From Mucilaginibacter terrigena (lineage in GTDB: Bacteria > Bacteroidota > Bacteroidia > Sphingobacteriales > Sphingobacteriaceae), in assembly GCF_004168255.1 (NCBI RefSeq), contig NZ_SEWG01000005.1, forward strand, positions 310,001 to 374,000: DNA of 64,000 nucleotides, written 5' to 3'. Shown here piece by piece: positions 52,575 to 60,886 of this stretch. The stretch's first letter is position 1. Each line of letters opens with the position of its first letter. Under the pieces are notes generated by a model that was not told the DNA's origin, made no database searches, and was given only the letters and a program-made list of their open reading frames with translations. The position numbers were made by a program, and so were the translations under genes.

Positions 52575-53492
52575 ATGAAAAAAATTATATTCTTGTTGTC
52601 GCTTTGTATTTGTGCACTTAGCGTATCGGCGCAATCAAAGTTTGAGCAGGACAGGGCTGCTATAAAATCATTAGCCGGCTATTATAAAGTAACGTTTAAT
52701 TATGCCGAAACTTTTGCGCCGGATACTGCTTATAAATTCTATCCCCGCTACCATTCCTGGGGTTACGAATGGGCTATAGTAGTTGAAGATTCGCCAAAGA
52801 AGATATCGATACAACACCTGCTGGTTGTTGGTGACAGCACAGTTATTAAACACTGGCGCGAAGACTGGGTTTATGAACAGCCAACCATACTGGCCTTTGA
52901 TAAAGATAATACGTGGAAAAAGGTATCCCTTAAACCTGCCGACGTAAAAGGCCGCTGGGTGCAAAAAGTTTACCAGGTTGACGACAGCCCGCGTTACGAA
53001 AGTATTGGCACCTGGGTACATGTGGATGGCCGCCACGAATGGCAGAGCAAAACCGATTCGCCGTTGCCGCGCCGCGAGTTTACCAAACGCAGCGATTACA
53101 ATGTGCTGGCCCGCGGTAACCGTATTTACCTTACCCCGCAAGGCTGGATGTACGAGCAGGATAATAACAAAGTGGTACGCAGCGCCGGTGGCGATAAAGT
53201 GATAGCGCAGGAAAAAGGCTACGAAGAGTTTACCAGGGTTGATGAAGCTAAGTTTGCTTATGCCAAAAAATGGTGGGCAGGCCAGCAGGGTTACTGGGCC
53301 GATGCCCGCGCCGCCTGGGATGCCGTTTATGCCAAAAACGCCTCTATTAAACTAAGCGGTAAAAAAGATGGCAAACTGCTTTACGAACAATTGTTTGCTC
53401 TGGCAGAGAGATCTGAAAAAGAAAAATGGAGCCCGGATAAAAACAAGGAGGAAACCATTAAAGTGATCAATAACTACGTTAACGCGTCGTAA
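52575..53492 (+). CDS. DUF6607-family secreted protein
   Basis: A 305-residue protein with a signal peptide (about 1-19, SVSAQ). Repeated Trp/Tyr-rich motifs (YHSWGYEWAIVVED, HWREDWVYEQP, GRHEWQSKTDSPLPRREFTKRSDYN) and VRSAGGDKVIAQEKGYEEFTRV identify DUF6607. The function is unknown. It is transcribed away from the HYC_CC_PP operon with a palindromic operator at its start, suggesting metal-dependent control. Confidence 0.8.
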   Translation: MKKIIFLLSLCICALSVSAQSKFEQDRAAIKSLAGYYKVTFNYAETFAPDTAYKFYPRYHSWGYEWAIVVEDSPKKISIQHLLVVGDSTVIKHWREDWVYEQPTILAFDKDNTWKKVSLKPADVKGRWVQKVYQVDDSPRYESIGTWVHVDGRHEWQSKTDSPLPRREFTKRSDYNVLARGNRIYLTPQGWMYEQDNNKVVRSAGGDKVIAQEKGYEEFTRVDEAKFAYAKKWWAGQQGYWADARAAWDAVYAKNASIKLSGKKDGKLLYEQLFALAERSEKEKWSPDKNKEETIKVINNYVNAS

Positions 53493-53507
53493 TATGATAT
53501 ACTTAAA

Positions 53508-53542
53508 CAAAAAATGCCCTGCAAATTGCAGGGCATTTTTTG
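53508..53542. terminator. Intrinsic terminator after DUF6607
   Basis: AAAAAATGCCCTGCAA and its near-complement ending GCAGGGCATTTTTT form a long stem with a short loop, 16 bases after the stop. It could work in both directions. Confidence 0.9.
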
Positions 53543-53644
53543 TTTATAGAAATTTTATCGTAAATATTGGTGACACTGTTCTGTCAGATATATACTCCTT
53601 AATACGCTGACTTTAAGTTGATTATAAAATATCTTAACTATTGT

Positions 53645-53665
53645 GCAAACGTGAACGTGAACATT
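53645..53665. repeat. 21-base dispersed repeat, copy 2
   Basis: Exact reverse complement of 301-321; followed at 53668 by a further partial CGTGAACATTTC unit. The surrounding gap (53543-53704) holds nothing else recognisable. Confidence 0.6.
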
Positions 53666-53704
53666 TCCGTGAACATTTCTATGAGTACGACGACCTAATA
53701 TCGG

Positions 53705-54193
53705 TTATTTCGCCCCTTTTAAAGTAGCGGTAACCTTGCCGCATTCCAGCATATCATCGCCGTAGTAGGGGTTGCGGATATCTTCCGTTTCGCTTAACCA
53801 GGCAGCCTTTTTCATGGGGCAATATTGCTGGTAAAGGGTGGCGCTGTTTAGTTTTAATCCGGCTAATAAAGCGTACATGTTTTTCGACAGGCTTTCAAAG
53901 TGTTCTCGCTGATGGTCTAAAACGGTGGTTTCGCTTATGTGCCGGCTGTCAAACTTCAGCTTATCCAGGTAGGTAGCCATTAGTTTTTGCTGTGCAGGCA
54001 GTAAACCTTTAACCGGCGCAGAAAGTGCTGCAAGCAATTCGGCCGATCGCGTTTTAGCCAGTGTGGAATTACTGCCAACCAAAGCGTTTTTTACGCCGAT
54101 GTATGATGAAGTAATTTTATCGACAGCGGTGTTTTGTGCTTTTACCATCACAATGGATAGCACAAACATGAGGGTTAAAAATATTTTTTTCAT
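53705..54193 (-). CDS. DUF3347-domain secreted protein (copper-associated family)
   Basis: A 162-residue protein with a signal peptide (about 1-19, KAQ) and one DUF3347 domain. The C-terminal block YCPMKKAAWLSETED, NPYYGDDMLECG has the CPM and MxxCG elements that suit Cu(I)/Ag(I) binding; in other Bacteroidota this domain is often attached to CusB-like efflux adaptors. It lies downstream of DUF6607 in convergent orientation and belongs to the metal neighbourhood. Confidence 0.85.
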   Translation of the reverse strand: MKKIFLTLMFVLSIVMVKAQNTAVDKITSSYIGVKNALVGSNSTLAKTRSAELLAALSAPVKGLLPAQQKLMATYLDKLKFDSRHISETTVLDHQREHFESLSKNMYALLAGLKLNSATLYQQYCPMKKAAWLSETEDIRNPYYGDDMLECGKVTATLKGAK

Positions 54194-54237
54194 GTTTTAT
54201 AAAACTGTAACGTTTAAATTTAACATTATGTATTTGC

Positions 54238-54627
54238 TTAAGCCTGAGCATTAGGATGCCGATTAAACAAGATGCCGAACAAGATAGCAAATACCGAATA
54301 GATACCCGCCAATATCCAAATGGCCGCGGGCATATGATCATCGGCTAAAACAACTTTAACCAGGGCAATGCCCCCGATAAAAAAGTGGGCAAAGTTACCG
54401 ATAACTAATGGCCTGTTATAAATACCACCAATTATACTTCCTTTTGCCATCCAGTTTATCATCGCGAATCCAAAATAAAGCGCACCCATTATTTGAATGA
54501 TAAGTGTAAAGTATTTGTTAACCCCAATGGCGATATACGCGTTTAACTCTTGCGGAAAAAATGTTAAGCCCATTCCCGCTACCGCTAAAAACATGGCGCT
54601 TAATATCATTATTAGTTTAGTGTTCAT
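54238..54627 (-). CDS. Small four-helix membrane protein
   Basis: A 129-residue protein with four hydrophobic helices (about 6-24, 39-59, 70-92, 101-122) and short loops, similar in layout to DUF4345-type proteins. No catalytic or metal motif. It lies 44 bases before the DUF3347 gene on the same strand and may be co-transcribed with it. Confidence 0.65.
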   Translation of the reverse strand: MNTKLIMILSAMFLAVAGMGLTFFPQELNAYIAIGVNKYFTLIIQIMGALYFGFAMINWMAKGSIIGGIYNRPLVIGNFAHFFIGGIALVKVVLADDHMPAAIWILAGIYSVFAILFGILFNRHPNAQA

Positions 54628-54667
54628 TTGTAATAGATAAAGCAGGCCTAATTAAGTAAGCCCTAAG

Positions 54668-55102
54668 TTAAGCATACTGTTTTATAATTTCTTTACAGCC
54701 CTCCTCTATCAGCTTAAAAACCGGGGCAAATTGGGCGTCGTCATAATAAGGGTCGGGCACTGCTTTATCGCCTAAAAGCATTTTTACTTTTCTGCGGTCT
54801 CCATCGTTACGGGCCATAGCCAGTACATTGCTTAAGTTGCTTTTATCCATCACCAGTATCAGGTTAAACCCGTCAAAATCTTCAGTGCGGAACAAACGGC
54901 AAACCTGTTTGCTGATATCTATACCCTGGTCGCGGGCGGCTTTAACCGAGCGCCTGTCTGGCACTTGCCCAATATGCCAGTCGCCGGTACCTGCCGAATC
55001 AACCTGCCAGTTAAGCCCGGCTTTATCTGCCAGATGCTGCATTATTCCTTCCGCCAGCGGCGAGCGGCAAATATTACCCAGGCAAACCATTAATATTTTC
55101 AT
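54668..55102 (-). CDS. Low-molecular-weight protein-tyrosine-phosphatase
   Basis: A 144-residue phosphatase with the active-site loop VCLGNICRSP (catalytic C7, R13) near the start and the general acid in VPDPYYDD (about 117-124). The length is normal. The ATG at 55102 gives MKILMVCLGN; the frame upstream to 55177 comes from an inverted repeat. Confidence 0.93.
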   Translation of the reverse strand: MKILMVCLGNICRSPLAEGIMQHLADKAGLNWQVDSAGTGDWHIGQVPDRRSVKAARDQGIDISKQVCRLFRTEDFDGFNLILVMDKSNLSNVLAMARNDGDRRKVKMLLGDKAVPDPYYDDAQFAPVFKLIEEGCKEIIKQYA

Positions 55103-55133
55103 GGTTAAAGTTGTTGAAATGTTGTAAAGTTTG

Positions 55134-55173
55134 AACGTTATAATGTTTTCTAACCTTTCAACATTATAACGTT
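55134..55173. repeat. Perfect 14-bp inverted repeat
   Basis: AACGTTATAATGTT (55134-55147) and its exact complement (55160-55173) with a 12-base loop. It lies between the S1/P1 nuclease stop and the phosphatase start. Confidence 0.75.
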
Positions 55174-55190
55174 CCAACCTTCAAACGAGA

Positions 55191-55991
55191 TTATGCACCA
55201 AACAATTGGTTCAACACCCCGGCTAACCTTACACCACCTTTTAACAGCTGGTTGTTAAGGGTGCTTATATATTTGAAATTGTAATTGTAAACGTTCATCT
55301 TGTCGCCATCTTTATTATCGGCGTAGATCTTATTGGCTATTTGGCTCGATTCGAACAGCCATTGGCTAATGGGCGCTTTTTGCCATTCGGTGCGCTGGGC
55401 AGCGGTGGTGTGGTTTATCCAGCCCACATATTCGGTATAGCTTAGTTGCTGGAAATCTATCAGCTGACTATCCCATATCGAGTGCAGGTTGGTTTGGTTG
55501 TTAAACCAGGTCACCTTAATATCGTTACCCCCCTTATCAGCTGTATGGGCGGTGTGCATGGGCTGGTGGATATCCTCAACAATATGGATCAGCATACGCA
55601 ATGCAAGCAGCTTGTTGCTTTTGGTAAGGTTTTTCTTTTTCAGTTCGCCTATTAAAAAATTCAGTTTGGTGTAGGCATCGGTTGCTGTATCCTGTTTCAG
55701 GAAGGCCTGCATCTCGGGGTAGCTGTACTCCTTGTCAAAATCAACATAATGCCATGATGATAAGTACTTGTACTGCGGGTCCGACTTAATAAAATCGGCC
55801 CAGTTGCTGGTCATGGCTATCGATTCGGTGCCTAATATAGCTTTTATCGCAGCGCGTGCTTTTGCATTCAGGTAACTATCGGCAATTTGCCCGCTGATGC
55901 GGTGGCCGTTGGTGCCCCAGGCCATGGCTTGTACCGGCAGATACATGATGGCAATGCCCAGGATAATTTTTTTTACTAACGTGATCTTCAT
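55191..55991 (-). CDS. S1/P1-type nuclease
   Basis: A 266-residue zinc-dependent nuclease. After the signal peptide (about 1-24) the mature protein starts AWGTNGHRISG, whose N-terminal Trp and His are zinc ligands. SNWADFIK, SSWHYVDF, LIHIVEDIHQPMHT and TNLHSIWDSQLI supply the other ligands. It cleaves single-stranded nucleic acid in the periplasm or outside, for nucleotide or phosphate scavenging. Starts two bases after the lipoprotein gene. Confidence 0.95.
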   Translation of the reverse strand: MKITLVKKIILGIAIMYLPVQAMAWGTNGHRISGQIADSYLNAKARAAIKAILGTESIAMTSNWADFIKSDPQYKYLSSWHYVDFDKEYSYPEMQAFLKQDTATDAYTKLNFLIGELKKKNLTKSNKLLALRMLIHIVEDIHQPMHTAHTADKGGNDIKVTWFNNQTNLHSIWDSQLIDFQQLSYTEYVGWINHTTAAQRTEWQKAPISQWLFESSQIANKIYADNKDGDKMNVYNYNFKYISTLNNQLLKGGVRLAGVLNQLFGA

Positions 55992-55992
55992 T

Positions 55993-56490
55993 TTATAATG
56001 GTTTTGGTGTGCAGGTAGTTCTGTTTATTAAACGCGCATTAAATGATATAACGCTCGACATTGGCGAAAACTGCAATACCGAATCGGCTATTTTACTCAC
56101 TTTAAAACGCTCTTCATAAATTCCCGAACGGAAACATCCCGTTGGGTTTTTATAGCTATAATTGGCATTGCAAAATAAACCGCGTACATGCAGGGTGTCG
56201 TTCCGTTGTTCGTACACGCCTTTGGCGTACTCTGTCCAACTGCCGCTTTTGGTGCAGCTATCGGCCCCGGCGTTTATTTTACTGATAGTTTTAATGCTCA
56301 CAAAAAACGAATCGCAATTAAACTTAAGGTTATATAAAGAATAACTTACCAATTGCTTTTGCATTGTTACACTATCCTGCTGCCACTCGCCCTGTATATA
56401 GCTCTCGCCGGGCATTTGCACATCGGGGTTGAAGGTACAGGCAGTTAATAAGGTTAAAGCTAAAAGGTAAAAGGCGAAAGCTTTTTTCAT
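55993..56490 (-). CDS. Small lipoprotein, unknown
   Basis: A 165-residue protein with lipobox LLTAC (Cys18). The mature part is beta-rich: GEWQQDSVTMQKQLVSY, KSGSWTEYAKGVYE and LHVRGLFCNANYSY, with several cysteines that could form disulfides (TTCTPKPL at the end). Not recognised. It lies between fumC (terminator in between) and the S1/P1 nuclease, two bases from the latter, so those two are co-transcribed. Confidence 0.7.
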   Translation of the reverse strand: MKKAFAFYLLALTLLTACTFNPDVQMPGESYIQGEWQQDSVTMQKQLVSYSLYNLKFNCDSFFVSIKTISKINAGADSCTKSGSWTEYAKGVYEQRNDTLHVRGLFCNANYSYKNPTGCFRSGIYEERFKVSKIADSVLQFSPMSSVISFNARLINRTTCTPKPL

Positions 56491-56505
56491 AAGGTCTAAG
56501 CAAAT

Positions 56506-56532
56506 AAAAAGCCCCTCTCTTTTGGAGAGGGG
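56506..56532 (-). terminator. Intrinsic terminator of fumC
   Basis: On the minus strand CCCCTCTC and GAGAGGGG pair around a five-base loop, followed by C then TTTTT. The stem is also a member of the CCCCTCTCC repeat family. Confidence 0.8.
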
Positions 56533-56548
56533 TTGGGGTGGGGCTTTC

Positions 56549-57946
56549 TTACTTTAAGCCGCCTATCATATCTTCGGGGCGTACCCATTGGTCAAACTGC
56601 TCGTTGGTGAGGTAACCCAGGCCAACCGCGGCTTCGCGAAGCGATTTGTTTTCTTTCAGCGCTGTTTTGGCAATTTTTGCCGCGTTTTCGTACCCGATGT
56701 GCGGGTTAAGGGCTGTAACCAGCATCAGGGAATTTTCCAGGTGCTTTTTAATGCCGTCGTAGTTTGGTTCGATGCCTACAGCGCAATGGTCGTTAAACGA
56801 TACGCAGGCATCACCGATCAATCGCGCCGATTGCAGAAAATTTGCCGCCATTAACGGTTTAAAAACGTTCAGCTCGTAATGGCCGTTTGATCCGCCTATG
56901 CTGATGGCAACATCATTGCCCATTACCTGGGCAGCTACCATAGTAACCGCCTCGTTTTGGGTTGGGTTAACCTTGCCCGGCATAATAGACGAACCAGGTT
57001 CATTATCCGGGATATGGATCTCGCCGATACCCGAGCGTGGGCCTGAGGCCAGCATGCGGATGTCGTTTGCTATTTTCATTAAGGATACGGCGATTTGCTT
57101 TAAAGCGCCGTGGCTTTCTACGATGGCGTCGTGCGCGGCAAGGGCCTCAAATTTATTTTCGGCAGTGATGAATGGCAGGTTGGTGAATTTGGCAATGTAC
57201 TCGGCAACTTTAACATCATAACCTTTGGGGGTATTTATGCCGGTACCTACGGCTGTACCACCGAGGGCAAGTTCGCTCAGGTGGTCAAATGTATTACGCA
57301 GGGCCTTTAAGCCGTGATTAAGCTGTGATGCATAGCCCGAAAATTCCTGGCCCAGGGTAAGCGGCGTAGCATCCATCAGGTGCGTACGGCCAATTTTTAC
57401 CACGCTTTTAAAAGCTTCTGATTTTGCCTGCAAGGTATCGCGCAGTTTTTCTATACCGGGTATGGTTACATCTTTCAAAATTTTGTAGGCTGCAATGTGC
57501 ATGGCCGTTGGGTACGTATCGTTTGACGACTGCGACTTATTCACATCATCATTTGGGTGAATAAAGGTTTTGCCCTCGCCCAGTTGGTTACCTTGTATAA
57601 CATGCGCGCGGTTTGCAACCACCTCGTTCACGTTCATGTTCGATTGCGTGCCCGAACCTGTTTGCCATATCACCAGCGGGAACTCGCCATCCAGCTTACC
57701 GTCCAGGATCTCGTCACATACCTGTGCTATCAGGTCACGCTTATCGGCAGGTAAAACACCCAGGTCGGTATTGGTGTAGGCCGCTGCTTTTTTCAGGTAG
57801 GCAAAGGCCTCTATAATCTCCGTTGGCATGCTTGCCTCAGGGCCAATTTTAAAGTTGTTGCGCGAGCGCTCGGTTTGCGCACCCCAGTATTTGTCGGCGG
57901 GTACCTGTACCGCGCCCATGGTATCATGTTCGGTTCTGAAACTCAT
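56549..57946 (-). CDS. fumC: Fumarate hydratase, class II
   Basis: A 465-residue TCA-cycle enzyme interconverting fumarate and malate. [21 protein letters not shown] opens it, [15 protein letters not shown] and [13 protein letters not shown] bind substrate, and [15 protein letters not shown] is the superfamily signature with the catalytic Ser in its first part. The ATG at 57946 ([11 protein letters not shown]) matches family starts; nine extra codons upstream in frame are not needed. Confidence 0.96.
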   Translation of the reverse strand: MSFRTEHDTMGAVQVPADKYWGAQTERSRNNFKIGPEASMPTEIIEAFAYLKKAAAYTNTDLGVLPADKRDLIAQVCDEILDGKLDGEFPLVIWQTGSGTQSNMNVNEVVANRAHVIQGNQLGEGKTFIHPNDDVNKSQSSNDTYPTAMHIAAYKILKDVTIPGIEKLRDTLQAKSEAFKSVVKIGRTHLMDATPLTLGQEFSGYASQLNHGLKALRNTFDHLSELALGGTAVGTGINTPKGYDVKVAEYIAKFTNLPFITAENKFEALAAHDAIVESHGALKQIAVSLMKIANDIRMLASGPRSGIGEIHIPDNEPGSSIMPGKVNPTQNEAVTMVAAQVMGNDVAISIGGSNGHYELNVFKPLMAANFLQSARLIGDACVSFNDHCAVGIEPNYDGIKKHLENSLMLVTALNPHIGYENAAKIAKTALKENKSLREAAVGLGYLTNEQFDQWVRPEDMIGGLK

Positions 57947-58029
57947 ATCGATAGTATGTTTTTGCAGGTGCAAATTTAGGGTTTTATGTGGGTTTAAGCT
58001 ACAGGAACGGAGGTAATCTTTTTGTTATT

Positions 58030-59019
58030 TTACTGTAGCTTATTCGTTTTTACCCAGCTATCCAGGGCGGCCACCTTCTCAGCATTTCCTTTCACCCATT
58101 CCGCATTTTCCGGGATACCACTCTGACTGATCACCCTTACAAAAGTTTCAAAACTATCTGTTTGCGATAGATCATTGTAGTATTGCGCGTACCGGTATGG
58201 CTTGACCGTTACCGATCCAAGCGCAGCAAATAATTCTTTCAGCTGCGCGGTAAGCAGCGCCGTTTGCGATGCATATTTCCGCGTCATAAAGCCCGCCAGT
58301 ACTTTGGTAATGGATTTGTTTTGTGTAAAGGCTTCGGCTTTGGTGGCCGATGTAGGCTGGTAGCCTTCTTCAGCCTCCAATGTTCCTCTTTGCAGGATAT
58401 TTTGCAGGTTGTCAAAGGTCTCTTTACTGCGGGCCGTATTGGGTTCTAACTGTAAAAACCTGCAAAATCCCAGTAAGGCTTCGGCACGTTTATTTTCGTG
58501 AAAAGTTGTTAGGGCATACATCCGCACACTTCCCGCGTCGGCCGAATCGCGCTTGATGGCACTGATGAAACTTTGCTCGGCATCGGGATAAAGCTTGCTG
58601 CGGTATTGCACAATACCCAGGTTGTAGTAAATGCGCTGGTTGGTACTATCGGTTTTGATGCCATTTTTGTAGGCATCAATGGCTTTGGCCAACTGTTTAG
58701 CATTACCATAAATACTTCCCATTAAACTGTACGATGCGGCTTTTAGCGGAGCGCCCGCATTGGCATTGACGACTTTATCCAAATACGGCAACCCTTCGGG
58801 GCCTTTGCCGCTTGCAAAAAGCGCGAAAGCCAACTGGTAGTTTGCCGCTATATTTCCGGGCTCAATGGTTAAGGCGCTTTTGTATTTTTCAACAGCGCCG
58901 GCATAATTCTTCTGGTTGCTTAGCTGGCGGGCATCTTTAATTAGGGCAGCGGCATTCTGGGCGGTTGCTATGCCGGTTCCCATTACCATCAATAGCAGTG
59001 TTTGCACTAAAAATTTCAT
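58030..59019 (-). CDS. Secreted tetratricopeptide-repeat protein
   Basis: A 329-residue protein with a signal peptide (about 1-20, ATAQ) and TPR units from about 35 to 180: NQKNYAGAVEKYKSALTIEP, AIDAYKNGIKTDSTNQRIYYNLG and LYPDAEQSFISAIKRDS. The C-terminal third is helical without clear repeats. Unknown partner. I choose ATG 59019; an in-frame TTG at 59025 lies inside the promoter element. Confidence 0.82.
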   Translation of the reverse strand: MKFLVQTLLLMVMGTGIATAQNAAALIKDARQLSNQKNYAGAVEKYKSALTIEPGNIAANYQLAFALFASGKGPEGLPYLDKVVNANAGAPLKAASYSLMGSIYGNAKQLAKAIDAYKNGIKTDSTNQRIYYNLGIVQYRSKLYPDAEQSFISAIKRDSADAGSVRMYALTTFHENKRAEALLGFCRFLQLEPNTARSKETFDNLQNILQRGTLEAEEGYQPTSATKAEAFTQNKSITKVLAGFMTRKYASQTALLTAQLKELFAALGSVTVKPYRYAQYYNDLSQTDSFETFVRVISQSGIPENAEWVKGNAEKVAALDSWVKTNKLQ

Positions 59020-59022
59020 CCT

Positions 59023-59030
59023 CAAATTTA
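59023..59030 (-). promoter_or_regulatory. -7 promoter element of the TPR gene
   Basis: On the minus strand TAAATTTG, an exact match, ends only three bases before the ATG at 59019, another candidate leaderless start. Confidence 0.4.
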
Positions 59031-59130
59031 ACAGTTTATAATTTGTTGAAACATTAATCGAATTTTAAGCTTATACCTCCTATATAATTTCTAATTTTCG
59101 CCTTCGTTTAAGTGAAAGAACTTTTTATCT

Positions 59131-60342
59131 ATGAAACAAGTGTGCACAGCTGCCATTTCCACAATATTTTCCATACTCGTATTTACTTCCTGCTCATCCG
59201 GCAACGGCGATAATAAAAAAGGTATAGCCGATAATGGCAAACCTTTTAACACCACCGAATTGCTGAAGTACGACCCCAGCAAAGGCGATAAAAAAATTGA
59301 GGAGTTTATGCAGCACCTGCATAAGGTTAGCGGGTTTAACGGCAATGTACTTGTTGCTAAAAAGGGCAAAATAATATACGAGGGATCTTTTGGCTGGGCA
59401 AACCACTTAACCCGCGACAGCCTGAAACTAAGTTCGCAATTTGAACTGGCATCGGTTACCAAAACCATGACGGGTACCGCCATTATGCAGCTTTGGGAAA
59501 AGGGCAAAATAAAGCTGGACCAAAACGTAAAGGAGTTTTTTCCTGATTTTCCGTACGATGGGGTTACCATTCGCCTGTTGCTTACGCACCGCAGCGGTAT
59601 GATGAACTACGTTTATTTTGTAGATAATATTTATCGCAGCCAGCACCTTAACCAAAAGAAGGGCCTCACCAATAAAGAGGTGATGGATATGATAGCCAAA
59701 TACAAGCCTGCGCGTTTTAATAAACCCAACGCCAGCTTTTTGTATAACAACAGCAACTTTATGGTGCTGGGTGCTATTATAGAAAAGGTATCCGGCATGA
59801 GCTATGCCGACTACATGAAAGAGAATATTTTTAAACCTGCCGGGATGACGCATACCGCCGTGTACTCTAAGGCGGTTTATGATAAAATACCGGTTGATGT
59901 GGTTGGGCACGACCGCACCAGCTGGAAATACTCGGTTGCGCAAAACTTTTTGGATGGCCCCGTGGGCGATAAAGGCATATACAGTACTGTTGCCGACTTA
60001 TTTATTTTTGACCAGGCACTTAAAGCGGGACGTTTGATAAAACAAGCCACCCAAGATTCGGCATATACAGCCCACAACCCCATGATACGCGGGCATTTTA
60101 GCTATGGCTACGGCTGGCGGGTGTTTGAGGGACCGGGGCAAAAGGTGATCTATCATACCGGCTGGTGGCATGGTTTCCGCCATATATTTTTGCGCGATAT
60201 GAAAAACGATGTTACCATTGTTTTGTTAGGTAATATGGTGAACGGAAGCCTGCTGCACCTGGACGACCTGTTTAAAATGACAGGTATGCCGGTAGTACGC
60301 AAAGGGGCATACAACGGCGCCGGCGATACGGCGGAGGATTAG
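59131..60342 (+). CDS. Serine hydrolase, beta-lactamase class C family, lipoprotein
   Basis: A 403-residue lipoprotein (lipobox FTSC, Cys22) with a beta-lactamase/transpeptidase-like domain. SVTK in FELASVTKTMTG (about 108-119) is the SxxK motif with the nucleophile Ser; YNNSNF (about 205) is the YxN motif; HTGWWHG near residue 345 replaces the KTG box. This is the pattern of class C-like esterases and peptidases; it need not be a resistance enzyme. Confidence 0.9.
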   Translation: MKQVCTAAISTIFSILVFTSCSSGNGDNKKGIADNGKPFNTTELLKYDPSKGDKKIEEFMQHLHKVSGFNGNVLVAKKGKIIYEGSFGWANHLTRDSLKLSSQFELASVTKTMTGTAIMQLWEKGKIKLDQNVKEFFPDFPYDGVTIRLLLTHRSGMMNYVYFVDNIYRSQHLNQKKGLTNKEVMDMIAKYKPARFNKPNASFLYNNSNFMVLGAIIEKVSGMSYADYMKENIFKPAGMTHTAVYSKAVYDKIPVDVVGHDRTSWKYSVAQNFLDGPVGDKGIYSTVADLFIFDQALKAGRLIKQATQDSAYTAHNPMIRGHFSYGYGWRVFEGPGQKVIYHTGWWHGFRHIFLRDMKNDVTIVLLGNMVNGSLLHLDDLFKMTGMPVVRKGAYNGAGDTAED

Positions 60343-60345
60343 GTT

Positions 60346-60448
60346 GCCCCCCAGCCCCCTGAAGGGGGAGTTTTTTGAAATTCTTAAAGGTTATAAATTA
60401 TATATAAAACTTCTATTCCCCCTCTAGGGGGTTAGGGGGCTAAGGGGG
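60346..60448. repeat. G/C-stem repeat between the serine hydrolase and ebfC
   Basis: CCCCCCAGCCCCCTGAAGGG at the left, an AT-rich middle, then CCCCCTCTAGGGGGTTAGGG and a closing AAGGGGG that ends three bases before the ebfC ATG. Same layout as the repeats at 5528 and 22606, with different sequence. Confidence 0.75.
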
Positions 60449-60451
60449 CAC

Positions 60452-60766
60452 ATGTTCGATAAATTAATGGAGGCCCAGCAAAAGGCGGGCGAAGTAAAAA
60501 AACGTTTGGATGCCATAACCGTAATAGGCACTGCCGAGGGTGGCAAAATAACCGTACAGGCAACCGGCAACAAGGCGGTTAAATCTGTAGCAATTGACGA
60601 GGCATTTTTAAAAGAAGCCGACAAAGAAGAACTGGAAGAACTGCTGGTTGTTGCCATAAACAAAGCGCTTGAACAGGCCGAAAATGTAAGCCAGAGCGAA
60701 ATGGCCGCCATGACACAGGCCATGCTTGGGGGCATGGGCGGCTTAGGCAACCTGTTTGGTAAATAA
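60452..60766 (+). CDS. ebfC: YbaB/EbfC nucleoid-associated protein
   Basis: A 104-residue DNA-binding protein forming a small dimer that coats DNA. MFDKLMEAQQKAGEVKKRLD, the central TVQATGNKAVKSVAIDE and the Gly-rich end GGMGGLGNLFGK are typical. recR, its usual neighbour, is not present. The AAGGGGG at 60442-60448 belongs to a dispersed repeat and takes the ribosome-binding position. Confidence 0.93.
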   Translation: MFDKLMEAQQKAGEVKKRLDAITVIGTAEGGKITVQATGNKAVKSVAIDEAFLKEADKEELEELLVVAINKALEQAENVSQSEMAAMTQAMLGGMGGLGNLFGK

Positions 60767-60783
60767 AGTAATAGACGTACAGA

Positions 60784-60877
60784 TGCGTGGATATGCAAAT
60801 GTGCAGATGAAATTATAAATATTTAGTAACAGGGTATGCAAACTGCTGATTCATCCGCACTTTGCATATCCGCACAT
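60784..60877. repeat. Imperfect 27-bp inverted repeat
   Basis: Arms at 60784-60810 and 60851-60877 share GGATATGCAAA/TTTGCATATCC with a few mismatches. It fills most of the gap between ebfC and the hydrolase and explains the spurious 17-codon extension before the latter. Confidence 0.7.
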
Positions 60878-60886
60878 TTAAGATCT

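Noticed and set aside
59091..59570. 159-residue open frame opposite the serine hydrolase
   Set aside because: Antisense to a gene with clear SxxK and lipobox motifs; it has no family features.
59131..60342. Beta-lactam resistance gene
   Set aside because: Class C-like fold only; it is a lipoprotein with an HTG in place of KTG and no resistance context.
60836..60886. Upstream start of the UlaG-like hydrolase
   Set aside because: Encoded by an inverted repeat; the family begins MKLTYYG.
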